Below are positions 17,388 to 26,160 of a DNA stretch of 64,000 nucleotides, piece after piece. Below the pieces are notes generated by a model. It was not told the origin of the DNA. It worked only from the letters and a program-made list of their open reading frames with translations, and made no database searches. Made by a program: the position numbers and the translations under genes. The DNA lies in the NCBI RefSeq assembly GCF_000154285.1, contig NZ_DS483477.1, positions 248,001-312,000 of the forward strand. The letters are read 5' to 3'. The number at the start of each line of letters is the position of its first letter. The stretch's first letter is position 1. The DNA is from Amedibacillus dolichus DSM 3991 (GTDB lineage: Bacteria > Bacillota_I > Bacilli_A > Erysipelotrichales > Erysipelotrichaceae).

Positions 17388-19313
17388 ATGAAAACAATGT
17401 TTACTCCGCTTCAGATTGCGGGAATGGAAGTTAAGAACCGAACATTTATGGCTCCTATGTCATTAGGTTATGAAAGTCAAGACGGAACGGTAAATGAAAA
17501 GATGGAAGCTTATTGGCTAAGAAGAGCCGAAGGTGGTGTAGGCTGTATCATTGTAGATGCGACAAGTGTGGATCCAAGTGTTCCATATCTTGGAAATACA
17601 CTTTGTTTCCGTAGCGAAGAAAGTATTCAAAAATATAAGCATTTTACCGATAAGGTTCATCAATATGATTGTAAGATCATTCCACAGATTACGCACCCAG
17701 GACCAGAAAGCGTGAGCGCGTTTTATGGTGTAGCGCCAGTAGCAAGCAGTGTGTATCCAAACTCCATGGGACAAATGACTCGTGAATTGGCGATTGAGGA
17801 ATTACCTGGTATTGTCGATCTATATGTAAAGGCAAGTTTAGATGCACAAAGAGCAGGGTTTGATGGTATTGAATTGCATTGTGCACATGCTTATATGTTG
17901 TTAGGATCTTTTCTATCCCCTTTGCGTAATAAGAGAACAGATGCCTATGGAGGCAGCTTATTAAATCGGGCGCGTTTATTATTTGAAGTAATTGATGGTA
18001 TTAAAGAAGCTTGCGGAAAAGATTTCCCAATTATATTGCGTATGTCCGGTAGTGAAAAGGATCCACAAGGGAATACGCTAGAAGATATGAAACGCTTGAT
18101 TCCTTATTTAGAAAAGCATGGGGTGGATTGTTTTGAAATCAGCGGTGGTACGCAATATGAACGTTGTAACAAAATCATTCCATGTCATGGAGAGGCAGAA
18201 TTCACAAACTTGGAAGAAGCCAAAGCGATTAAATCTGTGGCGACAAAACCTGTCATTACAGTTGGCAAAATTTTAGATGCTCGCTTAGCAGAAGATGTAT
18301 TAGATGCCGGCGAAGTTGATGGTGTTGTAATCGGACGTGCTTTGTTAGCTGAGCCGGACTTTGTTAAGAAAGCTGAAGAAGCTCGCTATGATGAGATAGC
18401 ACCTTGTGCCGCTTGTGGGGTTGGTTGTGTTGGAGAACAGACAAAACGTCGCCCGGCTACTTGTGTAATTAATCCTATTGCCGGACGTGAACTAGAGTTT
18501 GAATTTACGCAAGCTGAAGATATCAAGAATATTGTCGTAGTAGGGGCTGGAATCGGAGGTTTGGCTGCTGCTCGAATCTTGGCGAAACGCGGTCATCATG
18601 TTCTTGTATTAGAAAAGGAGAAAAAAGCAGGAGGTCAGTTGAATTTAGCATGCCGTCCTCCATTTAAACAAGAGATTTCCAAATGGGTCGTTTATTTATT
18701 GAATGAATGTGCCCGTTATGGAGTTGAGATTCGTTATGAAACCGAAGCAACATCAGCTATGATTGAAGAACTGCGTCCACAGATTGTCATTCTTGCCACA
18801 GGTGCTAAGCCTTTTCTACTTCCGATAGAAGGGAAAGAAACAATGGTTCTAGCAAACGATGTATTAAATGGCGATGTGAATATTCCAAGCGGAAATGTTG
18901 CTATTATCGGTGGAGGTATGGTAGGTATGGAAACGGCCGAGTATATTCTTCATCATGCTCGTGGAAATGCAAGCGTTACTTTAATTGAGATGATGGATAC
19001 GATTGGTCAAGGCATGGTACCGAATAATTTAGTTCCAACCATGAAGCGCTTTAAGCAAGAAGGTGTACAGATGATTACAAGTGCTAAAGTAAAGAGCATT
19101 CAAGAAGGAACGATTACTGTCGAAACAAAACAAGGAGAAATACAGTATTCAGGCTTTACACATGTTATCTGTGCTGTCGGATCTACATCATGGAATCCAT
19201 TATATGAAGAAGTAAAAGATAAACAAGAAACATACGTCATCGGTGATGCCAATGGTGTGGCACAAGCTTTGGAAGCGGTTCGTGCAGCGTATGAATTAGG
19301 ATATAAATTATAA
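17388..19313 (+). CDS. NADH:flavin oxidoreductase, 2,4-dienoyl-CoA reductase/BaiCD type (paralog 2)
   Basis: A 641-residue paralog of the preceding gene, 11 bases downstream and surely co-transcribed. It has the same three parts: FMN barrel with RTDAYGGSLLNRARL, Fe-S cysteines CAACGVGC followed by a Cys 12 residues later, then GAGIGGLAAA (about 386) and GGGMVGMETA (about 508). The barrel motif is LHCAHAYMLLGSFLSP. Paired, diverged copies under one regulator suggest sequential reductions or two related substrates. Terminator-like hairpin follows at 19386. Confidence 0.88.
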   Translation: MKTMFTPLQIAGMEVKNRTFMAPMSLGYESQDGTVNEKMEAYWLRRAEGGVGCIIVDATSVDPSVPYLGNTLCFRSEESIQKYKHFTDKVHQYDCKIIPQITHPGPESVSAFYGVAPVASSVYPNSMGQMTRELAIEELPGIVDLYVKASLDAQRAGFDGIELHCAHAYMLLGSFLSPLRNKRTDAYGGSLLNRARLLFEVIDGIKEACGKDFPIILRMSGSEKDPQGNTLEDMKRLIPYLEKHGVDCFEISGGTQYERCNKIIPCHGEAEFTNLEEAKAIKSVATKPVITVGKILDARLAEDVLDAGEVDGVVIGRALLAEPDFVKKAEEARYDEIAPCAACGVGCVGEQTKRRPATCVINPIAGRELEFEFTQAEDIKNIVVVGAGIGGLAAARILAKRGHHVLVLEKEKKAGGQLNLACRPPFKQEISKWVVYLLNECARYGVEIRYETEATSAMIEELRPQIVILATGAKPFLLPIEGKETMVLANDVLNGDVNIPSGNVAIIGGGMVGMETAEYILHHARGNASVTLIEMMDTIGQGMVPNNLVPTMKRFKQEGVQMITSAKVKSIQEGTITVETKQGEIQYSGFTHVICAVGSTSWNPLYEEVKDKQETYVIGDANGVAQALEAVRAAYELGYKL

Positions 19314-19385
19314 ATAGAAACGCTTTAATAGCTTTTAAAAGACAGGTTGCTTAAACTAAAAAAGGCATGAATAGCCTCAAAACTG

Positions 19386-19413
19386 GGATTCTGAATTACA
19401 GAGTCCTTTTCTT
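19386..19413 (+). terminator. Terminator after the reductase pair
   Basis: GGATTCTG pairs with CAGAGTCC around AATTA and is followed by TTTTCTT. Confidence 0.65.
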
Positions 19414-19896
19414 ATGGTAAAAACATTTCATAGCAGAAAAAATTCTTTTATATCTTTTAGCATTAAATTTTCTTAAAGCCATCGCAAATCGTAGACGAAT
19501 TTAGAATGTATTTGCTTATATTCATTTTTATTATAATGATTTATTCTACGATTTTATAAAAGAAATATGAAATGAAGTGTAGAAATTATCAAAATCAGTT
19601 TGTTTATAAAATCGAAATATAAATAGAAAAAAAGCGCTAGGGATACGCTTTTTTTCTTGAAACTAATATTATTAAGGGGATAGAATGTTTAGAAAATAAT
19701 TAGGGGATTATTTTCTAATTAGGCGAAGAATATCTTTGCCTATGCTAATTATAATACAAAAGAAAGTAGAATTGAATACAAAAATAAAAAAATTAAGAAT
19801 TTCTTTAGTTCTTTACATGTGCGATAGGTAAAAAATATACTATAATAATGATATATATTTTATTATTTACATTGCCTAGGAGATGGAGGAAATATT
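19414..19896. other. Gene-free region with three hairpins
   Basis: No gene is seen. It contains a perfect 10-bp hairpin of seven A plus GCG with its complement (19627-19655, terminator-like in both directions), a perfect 11-bp hairpin TAGAAAATAAT/ATTATTTTCTA with loop TAGGGG (19690-19717) and, right after it, TAGGCGAAG/CTTTGCCTA (about 19718-19742). The last two could be part of a small RNA or leader for the DUF4230 gene. Confidence 0.5.
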
Positions 19897-20544
19897 GTGA
19901 GTGAGAAAAAAGAAAAAGTTATGGTGGTAAAGAAAAAAGGAATTGGTGATGCAATTGGGAAATATATGACAATGAAATTTTTGATTGTCGTTTTAATTAT
20001 CATTGCATTGCCGATTTGTGTGTTCAGTATAAAGAATATTGTTGCGCAGGACGAAAAGACAACAAAGCTTGGCTTTGAGGATATTGGGGAGTTGGCGACT
20101 CAAGAAGCCTATTGTACGCAAGTAAGTGTTACGGAGGCATCAAGAGAGCTGTTTGGAATGCAAATTCCTTTTACGCAAAGTAAATATATTTACAGTTATG
20201 ATGTATTGATCAAGGCCGGATTTGATTTTCAGGAGATTGAATGGTCTGAGCGTGAGCATACGATTTTAGTTAAAATGCCAAAGGTAAAGCTGTTGAGCAG
20301 TGAGATTGATGTAGAATCCTTTAAGGTATATCATGATGAGGAAAGTATTTTTCGTCCGATTACTTTGAAAGAAAATAATCAAGCGATGAAGAAGTTAAGA
20401 AAACAAGCAGAAAAAGATGCGATTGCCAATGGTTTATTGGACAATGCAAAGAGTAATGCGGAAGTAATGTTGAAAGGCTTTTTCGCACAAGAGTATGATT
20501 TAAAGGATTACAAGCTCGTATTTGAACATAAAGAGGAGAAGTAA
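19897..20544 (+). CDS. DUF4230 domain protein
   Basis: The 215-residue protein has a charged N-terminus, one membrane helix (about 28-46) and an extracytoplasmic DUF4230-like domain with a long C-terminal helix (AMKKLRKQAEKDAIANGLLDNA in outline). The function of this family is unknown. GTG 19897 is preferred, with a GATGGAGGA site 6-7 bases upstream. The next, 26-residue membrane ORF begins 5 bases after its stop and is probably co-transcribed. Confidence 0.8.
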   Translation: MSEKKEKVMVVKKKGIGDAIGKYMTMKFLIVVLIIIALPICVFSIKNIVAQDEKTTKLGFEDIGELATQEAYCTQVSVTEASRELFGMQIPFTQSKYIYSYDVLIKAGFDFQEIEWSEREHTILVKMPKVKLLSSEIDVESFKVYHDEESIFRPITLKENNQAMKKLRKQAEKDAIANGLLDNAKSNAEVMLKGFFAQEYDLKDYKLVFEHKEEK

Positions 20545-20549
20545 GCTTT

Positions 20550-20630
20550 ATGAAGCTGTTGAAAAAGATATTAGCTGTTGGAATAAGTGCAATTGCTTTG
20601 TTTTATTTGTATTTGCTGCTTACAGCATAA
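20550..20630 (+). CDS. Small single-helix membrane protein (26 aa)
   Basis: ATG 20550 to TAA 20630 encodes MKLLKKIL followed by an almost wholly hydrophobic stretch to LLLTA. A GAGGAG box lies about 12 bases upstream and a terminator hairpin about 40 bases downstream. It is similar in style to the 28-residue ORF at 21252. Too short for homology; supported by position, codons and topology only. Confidence 0.5.
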   Translation: MKLLKKILAVGISAIALFYLYLLLTA

Positions 20631-20668
20631 AGGTACATACACTTTATGAATAGATAAACAATCAATAA

Positions 20669-20697
20669 AAGCTGTCGTTTTATATTACGGCAGCTTA
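20669..20697 (+). terminator. Terminator after the DUF4230 unit
   Basis: AAGCTGTCG pairs with CGGCAGCTT (one G-U) around a 10-base AT loop. The T-run is weak. Confidence 0.55.
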
Positions 20698-20729
20698 AGT
20701 GTTTGTTTCGTATAATTTAAAAAGATAGT

Positions 20730-21059
20730 TTATTTCAGCATATCCATAAGCGTAAGGATACTTTGCATGAAATGAGCTTTTTTATGATCGGGAAGACTGC
20801 GGTACATGGTAAGAAACATGCACTCGTTTTTATCACGAATAAACAATGCTTCATTATCATATTGTTTGGTCCCTAAAATCGTATAGATATCAATTTCCAA
20901 GATATTACAGATCTTCGCCAAAGTTTCTAAATCAGGCAACGACTTGTTGTTGACATAATTTGAAATCGAACGTTGTCCGATATTGATTTTCTTTGCTAAA
21001 TCTGTTTGTGTCATGTTTTTCATTGTAAGCTGTGCTTGTATGATATCTCCCAATTGCAT
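20730..21059 (-). CDS. XRE-family transcriptional regulator
   Basis: The 109-residue protein has an N-terminal Cro/C1-type helix-turn-helix (about 8-62: TQTDLAKKINIGQRSISNY, then LETLAKICNILEIDIYTILG) and a short helical C-terminal part that may dimerise or sense. A GGAGAG box precedes ATG 21059. It is divergent from a small membrane-protein ORF (21252) 190 bases away, which may be a target. No phage or toxin genes are adjacent. Confidence 0.88.
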   Translation of the reverse strand: MQLGDIIQAQLTMKNMTQTDLAKKINIGQRSISNYVNNKSLPDLETLAKICNILEIDIYTILGTKQYDNEALFIRDKNECMFLTMYRSLPDHKKAHFMQSILTLMDMLK

Positions 21060-21251
21060 AATTCCACTCTCCTAAGAAATAGTATAAATTAGATTTTCCA
21101 AATATTAACAAGTTACCATGATATATTCTATAAAATATTTTTAGAATAAATACTTCTAAAAATGAGCGTGATTTTTGTTTTCGTTGATAGCAGTCAATGT
21201 ACTTTTTCTTGAATTGTGATAAAATGAGAAACACGAGATTAGAGGTGCTTT

Positions 21252-21338
21252 ATGAAAAAGATAAAATTATGGATTTATCGTATCGTTATTCTATTGGTTG
21301 TGAGCGTTTTGGTAATCTTAAGTGTATTAAGTATGTAG
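21252..21338 (+). CDS. Small single-helix membrane protein (28 aa)
   Basis: ATG 21252 to TAG 21338 encodes MKKIKLWIYRI followed by a hydrophobic helix ending LSVLSM. AGAGGTG lies 6 bases upstream, a well-placed site. It is divergent from the XRE gene. No family recognised; a holin-, toxin- or modulator-like role is possible but not supported by other evidence. Confidence 0.5.
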   Translation: MKKIKLWIYRIVILLVVSVLVILSVLSM

Positions 21339-21415
21339 ATTCTTTTATTTAGTGTATTTCTTTCGAGTAGTAAGACTGCAAATATGCTAAAATAAAGCTA
21401 TCGGAGGTGGAAGAT

Positions 21416-22846
21416 ATGAAAACTGTTTTAGATCATACAAAAGCACATCAAAAATATTTTGAGGAGCTGACGCGAATCCCTCATGGCTCTTATCATGAGG
21501 ATCAGGTGGCGGATTTTTTAGTTCATTTTGCACAAGAGCATCATCTTGCCTATAAACGTGATGCGATGCACAATGTATTGATTTATAAGCCGGCGAGTGT
21601 CGGCTATGAACAGCATGAGCCTGTGCTTTTGCAGGCACATACGGATATGGTTTGTGAGAAGAATCAAGCAACTGATTTTGATTTTGAAAAGGAGCCTTTG
21701 CAGATATATATCGAAGAAGGAATGCTGAAAGCAAAGGGTACGACATTAGGTGCAGATGACGGTGTCGGGGTTGCTTATATGCTTGCTTTGTTGGCTGATG
21801 ATACCTTATCACACCCACCCTTGGAATGTGTTTTTACAGTTCAAGAAGAGGTTGGCTTATTTGGCGCAATGGCGATCAAAAAAGAAGATATCCATGCCAA
21901 GCGCATGATCAATCTTGATGATGGCGGTGAAAACCTTACCTGTATGGCAAGTGCCGGAGGTGTAAATGTCATTCTTAGTAAAGAGGCGTTGTATGCTCCG
22001 GTGCATGGAAGCGGGTATCGTTTAAATGTAACCGGCTTAAGTGGTGGACATAGCGGCGGAGAAATTCATAAGGAAAAGGGAAATGCCAATAAGCTATTGG
22101 CGCGTGTACTTTATGAAATTATGCAGCACCATGGCTTACAGCTGCAAAAAATCGAAGGTGGGTTGAAGGATAACGCTATTCCACGTGAAGCGTATGCTCT
22201 TTTTGTGAGTGAAGCGGATAAGGGAAGCCTGCAAAAAAGTGTAGAAAGGCTTTCTGCTGCTATTTGTGAGGAATATGCGTTCAGTGATGAGGGCTTGTGC
22301 ATTACGCTTGAAGAAGCGCAGGTAGAAAAAGCTCTAGCAAGTGATGATACCCAAGCTTTGCTTCAACTGCTGCGAGTGCTTCCTGATGGAATGCGTCATC
22401 ACAGTGTTCATTTAGAGGATCTGACAACTGCCAGCAGCAACCTTGGTGTTGTGCGTATGGAAGATACGATTTATCTGAATTGTTCAATTCGTGGTGCGCA
22501 GGAATCCTTTGTTGATGATCTTGCACAAGAGGTTGAAATTTTAGCTAGTGCGTTTGGCTTTGATGCAAAGCAGGAGGCACGCTATCCGGCATGGAATTTT
22601 ACAAAGGATTCTAAGCTGCGACAGACTATGGAGCAGGTATGTCAAGAGGTGCTTGGTAAGGAGCTACAAAAGATTTCTGTGCATGGTGGTTTAGAGTGCG
22701 GGGTATTCAAAGCCTTAGAACCGGAAATGGATATTGTTACTATGGGACCGAAAATGGAAGATATTCATACACCGCAAGAACGCTTGGATTTGGAAAGCTT
22801 TGATCGCACCTATAGCTTTTTACGTGCATTCATCACAAAGCTATAA
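21416..22846 (+). CDS. pepD: Aminoacyl-histidine dipeptidase (beta-Ala-His/Xaa-His dipeptidase, M20)
   Basis: The 476-residue metallopeptidase hydrolyses dipeptides such as carnosine-type or Xaa-His substrates in the cytoplasm. M20C features are HTDMV (metal His, about 77), GTTLGADDGVGVAY (bridging Asp), QEEVGLFGA (catalytic and metal Glu), the lid domain with GLSGGHSGGEIH, and HGGLECG plus the final IHTPQERLDLES with its metal His. ATG 21416 is placed 6 bases after GGAGGTGG; an in-frame GTG at 21407 lies inside that site. Stand-alone gene with terminator. Confidence 0.95.
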   Translation: MKTVLDHTKAHQKYFEELTRIPHGSYHEDQVADFLVHFAQEHHLAYKRDAMHNVLIYKPASVGYEQHEPVLLQAHTDMVCEKNQATDFDFEKEPLQIYIEEGMLKAKGTTLGADDGVGVAYMLALLADDTLSHPPLECVFTVQEEVGLFGAMAIKKEDIHAKRMINLDDGGENLTCMASAGGVNVILSKEALYAPVHGSGYRLNVTGLSGGHSGGEIHKEKGNANKLLARVLYEIMQHHGLQLQKIEGGLKDNAIPREAYALFVSEADKGSLQKSVERLSAAICEEYAFSDEGLCITLEEAQVEKALASDDTQALLQLLRVLPDGMRHHSVHLEDLTTASSNLGVVRMEDTIYLNCSIRGAQESFVDDLAQEVEILASAFGFDAKQEARYPAWNFTKDSKLRQTMEQVCQEVLGKELQKISVHGGLECGVFKALEPEMDIVTMGPKMEDIHTPQERLDLESFDRTYSFLRAFITKL

Positions 22847-22850
22847 TGCA

Positions 22851-22880
22851 AAGAGGAGAGGAAAAGCCTCTTCTTTTTAT
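22851..22880 (+). terminator. Terminator of pepD
   Basis: AAGAGG pairs with CCTCTT around a 10-base purine loop and is followed by CTTTTT. Confidence 0.65.
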
Positions 22881-22945
22881 ATATTTTTATTTCAGAGCAT
22901 GAAAGAATTGCTTTGAAAGGAAAAAAGAGATAGGAGAAAAAGCTT

Positions 22946-23491
22946 ATGCTTATACTGTTATGGGGAGTGGCTGCATGTAGTGGCTATAGTATGTTGAAGT
23001 TGCTCTATACGAAGCAATATCGTAAAAGCCTAGGAAGTTTACTTGGCTTTGCCTATACCTTTATTTGCTATGCGGCGATGCTAGCAATGTATTATTATTT
23101 GCCTTTTGGCATGTTGCTGATATTTTTGGTTTTGCCGCTTTGGCTTGGGGGCTTATGTATTGGTGTGGGAGGCTATCATATTGCGCTTTATTTTCTGTGC
23201 AATGAGCAGTTAGAAGCGACTTATATAGGAGAGCAGTCGTCCTATGGTGGAAATGGAATTTCGGTTCAATATGCCATCTTTGAATATACGTATGCACAAA
23301 AGACTTATCATGAAAAGAGTATGAACAGTGAACGGTATCGCTATTTAAAGACATTGGAAAAAGGAAGATGTTATCCGATTTATATCAATCCTAAAAAGCC
23401 TTCTTGTTTTTTGGTTACCAAACGGATTCAGCTATCCGACGTTCTAATGATTGCGTTTGGTGTACTTTGCTGCTTTCTTCCGTTTTTATAA
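22946..23491 (+). CDS. Uncharacterised membrane protein, DUF3592-like
   Basis: The 181-residue protein has N-terminal hydrophobic segments (about 1-18, 28-48 and 52-78), a soluble central part and a C-terminal helix (163-181). The middle, with FEYTYAQKTYHEKS and YPIYINPKKPSCFLV, resembles DUF3592 proteins (Y-x-IYINPK-x-P pattern). AGGAGAAAA precedes ATG 22946. Function unknown. Confidence 0.65.
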   Translation: MLILLWGVAACSGYSMLKLLYTKQYRKSLGSLLGFAYTFICYAAMLAMYYYLPFGMLLIFLVLPLWLGGLCIGVGGYHIALYFLCNEQLEATYIGEQSSYGGNGISVQYAIFEYTYAQKTYHEKSMNSERYRYLKTLEKGRCYPIYINPKKPSCFLVTKRIQLSDVLMIAFGVLCCFLPFL

Positions 23492-23614
23492 GAAGTGTTT
23501 ATGAGTGCTTGGAAATGTGAATGTGATATGCTTTGCTTTAGGATAAGCAGTGGTTATCTTAAAGCAATCTTACAAAAAAGTTAGAAAGTGAGAGTGGAAA
23601 CGTATGAAAAAATC

Positions 23615-23644
23615 TTAACGTACACATTGGGGATATGGTATAAT
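23615..23644 (+). promoter_or_regulatory. Candidate promoter of the murF-ligase-racemase operon
   Basis: TTAACG (23615-23620) and a consensus TATAAT (23639-23644) are 18 bases apart, about 46 bases before murF. Confidence 0.5.
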
Positions 23645-23689
23645 ATATAAACGAAATTAGTTTATAGGTAGAAAAGAGGCAGGATTGCT

Positions 23690-25066
23690 ATGATGATTCG
23701 ATCAATTGATTCCGTTATTCGTATGTTAGATGCGGATTACATAGAAAACAGTGATATTGAAGAAATGCTCATGGGAGTGTGCATTGATTCGCGTAAGGTT
23801 GTTGAAGGAAATTTGTATATTCCTATTCGCGGCGTAAATAACAACGGACATGCTTTTGTAAAACAGGCGATTGATAATGGTGCCAAGGCAGTCCTGTGGG
23901 AACGCAGAGAGCCCAATCCACCCAAAGAGGTTACGGTAATTCTGGTTGAGGATACGACCAAGGCTTTGCAGGATTTAGCAAGAGCTTATCGTAATCAGCT
24001 GGATATGAAGGTGATCGGTATTACCGGCTCAAATGGGAAAACTAGCACGAAGGATATCGTTGCATCGTTTATGGCACAGCACTACATTACACAGAAAACG
24101 ATGGGAAATTTTAATAATGAAATCGGTGTTCCGCTTACGTTATTATCCTTTTCGCAAAATGTGGAAGTCGGAGTTGTGGAAATGGGAATGGAAAATCTCG
24201 GTGAATTATCCTTTTTAACAAATTTGGTACGCCCGGATATAGCTATTATCACCAATGTCGGTACTGCACATTTGGAAAATCTCGGCTCAATGGAAAATAT
24301 TGCTCGTGCTAAGGTAGAGATTGCGGAGGGCTTGCGTGATGGCGGCATGCTTATTTACAATGGAGATCAGCCGCTTTTGAAAGATGCTTTACGAGCTGCA
24401 CAGCTTTCGGGAGGAATCGCATTACGCAGTTTCGGTACACAGCAGGGAAATGATTATATCGTTCATGAGGTATGCCAACAAAAAGAAGGTTTAAGCTTTT
24501 ATATCAATGATGTCGCATGCCATTTGGATATGATCGGTAAGCATCAGGCAATGAATGCAACGGCAGCATGGATTGCCGCAAAAGCCTTACAGGTTTGTGA
24601 AGCAGAGGCTTTAAAAGGATTTGAAAGCATTGAAAAGACCGGACTTCGTAATGAACTGGTTTCCTTTGATCAAGCCTTGATTTTAAATGATTCCTATAAG
24701 TCCAATCCACAAAGTGCGTTGGCTGCATTAGATACATTGGAGGAATTTGATATTCCTTATAAGCTTGCGGTGTTGGGTGATATGTTGGAGCTTGGAGAAA
24801 CCAGTGATCAGATTCATTATCAGCTTGGAAAGGATTTAAAAAATTATCATCTTCAAGAGGTTTTGACAATCGGAGATATGGCGCGTTATACAGCACAGGC
24901 GGCTTTTAATGAATTGCATGATGTATATATTCGTCATTTTGTAAACAAAGAGGAGTTATATTCCTATTTGAAGCCTTATGGCAAAAAAGAATGTATGATT
25001 TTAATAAAGGGCTCACGTGGCATGAAGCTAGATGAGCTGGTTGATTGGCTAGTAAAAGGAGAATAA
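23690..25066 (+). CDS. murF: UDP-N-acetylmuramoyl-tripeptide--D-alanyl-D-alanine ligase
   Basis: The 458-residue cytoplasmic Mur ligase adds the terminal dipeptide to UDP-MurNAc-tripeptide with ATP. It has the N-terminal substrate domain with DSRKV-x-GNLYIPIRG, the P-loop GITGSNGKTSTKD (about 112), NFNNEIGVPLTLL, EMGMENLGE, ITNVGTAHLENLGS and the C-terminal NDSYKSNPQSALAAL and LGDMLELGE motifs. It lies 2 bases upstream of the D-Ala-D-X ligase, so it handles that ligase's product; given the VanG-like partner this may be D-Ala-D-Ser as well as D-Ala-D-Ala. ATG 23690 or 23693 can serve. Confidence 0.96.
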   Translation: MMIRSIDSVIRMLDADYIENSDIEEMLMGVCIDSRKVVEGNLYIPIRGVNNNGHAFVKQAIDNGAKAVLWERREPNPPKEVTVILVEDTTKALQDLARAYRNQLDMKVIGITGSNGKTSTKDIVASFMAQHYITQKTMGNFNNEIGVPLTLLSFSQNVEVGVVEMGMENLGELSFLTNLVRPDIAIITNVGTAHLENLGSMENIARAKVEIAEGLRDGGMLIYNGDQPLLKDALRAAQLSGGIALRSFGTQQGNDYIVHEVCQQKEGLSFYINDVACHLDMIGKHQAMNATAAWIAAKALQVCEAEALKGFESIEKTGLRNELVSFDQALILNDSYKSNPQSALAALDTLEEFDIPYKLAVLGDMLELGETSDQIHYQLGKDLKNYHLQEVLTIGDMARYTAQAAFNELHDVYIRHFVNKEELYSYLKPYGKKECMILIKGSRGMKLDELVDWLVKGE

Positions 25067-25068
25067 GC

Positions 25069-26133
25069 ATGAAAAAAATTCGTTTAGCAGTTATCTTCGG
25101 CGGACAGTCCAGTGAATATGCGGTTTCACTGCATTCCGCAGGCAGTTTGATTCGTAAGCTTCATAAGGAGCGTTATGATCTGTTGTTAGTTGGAATTACG
25201 AAGGACGGAAAATGGTATATATATGATGGAGATGTAGAAAGCATTGAACATGATACGTGGCTGCAAGATGCTTCGACATGTCCATGTGTATTGTCTTGTT
25301 CAACTGCAAATCATGGTTTTTTGAAATTATGCAGCGATGGCAGTTATGAGGAAATTCCGGTGGATTGTATTTTCCCTGTACTGCATGGAAAAAATGGGGA
25401 AGATGGAACGATTCAAGGATTGTTTGAGCTTAGCGGTATTCCTTATGTAGGCTGCGGACACATGAGTTCAAGTATTTGTATGGATAAGGAAATGACGCAT
25501 ATCGTATTGGAAAATGCGAAGGTTCCTTGTGCTCCGTATCTTTGTGTTTACGAAGAGAAGGATATGGATTATGAGGCTGTTTATCAAGAAGCAAAAGCAA
25601 AGCTCGGACTTCCGATTTTTATAAAGCCTGCCAATGCCGGCAGCAGCTATGGAATCAGTAAATTGGATTCCTTCGAAGGCTTTGAAGCTGCTTTAAAAGA
25701 TGCCTTTTATCATGATGGTAAAGGAAAGGTCATCTTGGAAACAACGATCGAAGGCTTTGAAATCGGTTGTGCGGTTATGGGAAATCGTGAATTATTTGCA
25801 GGAAATGTTGATGAAATCGAAACGAGTCTGCCATTTTTTGATTATGAAGGAAAGTATCAAATGGTGGATTCACACATTTACTGTCCGGCACGCATTTCAA
25901 AGGAATTGATAGAGGAAGCACGTACGTTGGCTTTACGTGCCTATAAGGCATTAAATTGTAAGGGAATGACGCGTGTGGATATGTTTAAGACACCTGATGA
26001 TCAAATTCTAATCAATGAAGTAAATACGATTCCGGGCTTTACCGATACCTCTCGTTATCCGACGATGATGAAAGAGGCGGGGATTGCATTCAGTGATTTG
26101 ATTGATCGCTTAGTTGATTTGGCAATGGAATAA
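25069..26133 (+). CDS. D-alanine--D-X ligase, VanG-like (likely D-Ala-D-Ser/D-Ala-D-Ala)
   Basis: The 354-residue ATP-grasp ligase has FGGQSSEYAVS (9-19), PVLHGKNGEDGTIQG, MDKEMTH, FIKPANAGSSYGISK (about 185-200), the omega-loop region FFDYEGKYQMVDSHIYCPARI and the metal/ATP motif NEVNTIPGFT (about 317). Compared with recalled sequences it follows VanG rather than DdlA/DdlB in several places: GITKDGKWYIY, LFELSGIPYVGC, GFEIGCAVMGN and S-x-IY-x-PARI. VanG ligases make D-Ala-D-Ser. The start at 25069 follows murF directly. The call of D-Ser use is an inference supported by the next gene. Confidence 0.85.
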   Translation: MKKIRLAVIFGGQSSEYAVSLHSAGSLIRKLHKERYDLLLVGITKDGKWYIYDGDVESIEHDTWLQDASTCPCVLSCSTANHGFLKLCSDGSYEEIPVDCIFPVLHGKNGEDGTIQGLFELSGIPYVGCGHMSSSICMDKEMTHIVLENAKVPCAPYLCVYEEKDMDYEAVYQEAKAKLGLPIFIKPANAGSSYGISKLDSFEGFEAALKDAFYHDGKGKVILETTIEGFEIGCAVMGNRELFAGNVDEIETSLPFFDYEGKYQMVDSHIYCPARISKELIEEARTLALRAYKALNCKGMTRVDMFKTPDDQILINEVNTIPGFTDTSRYPTMMKEAGIAFSDLIDRLVDLAME

Positions 26134-26160
26134 AGCTTTAAAATATAAAGGAGGAATGGC

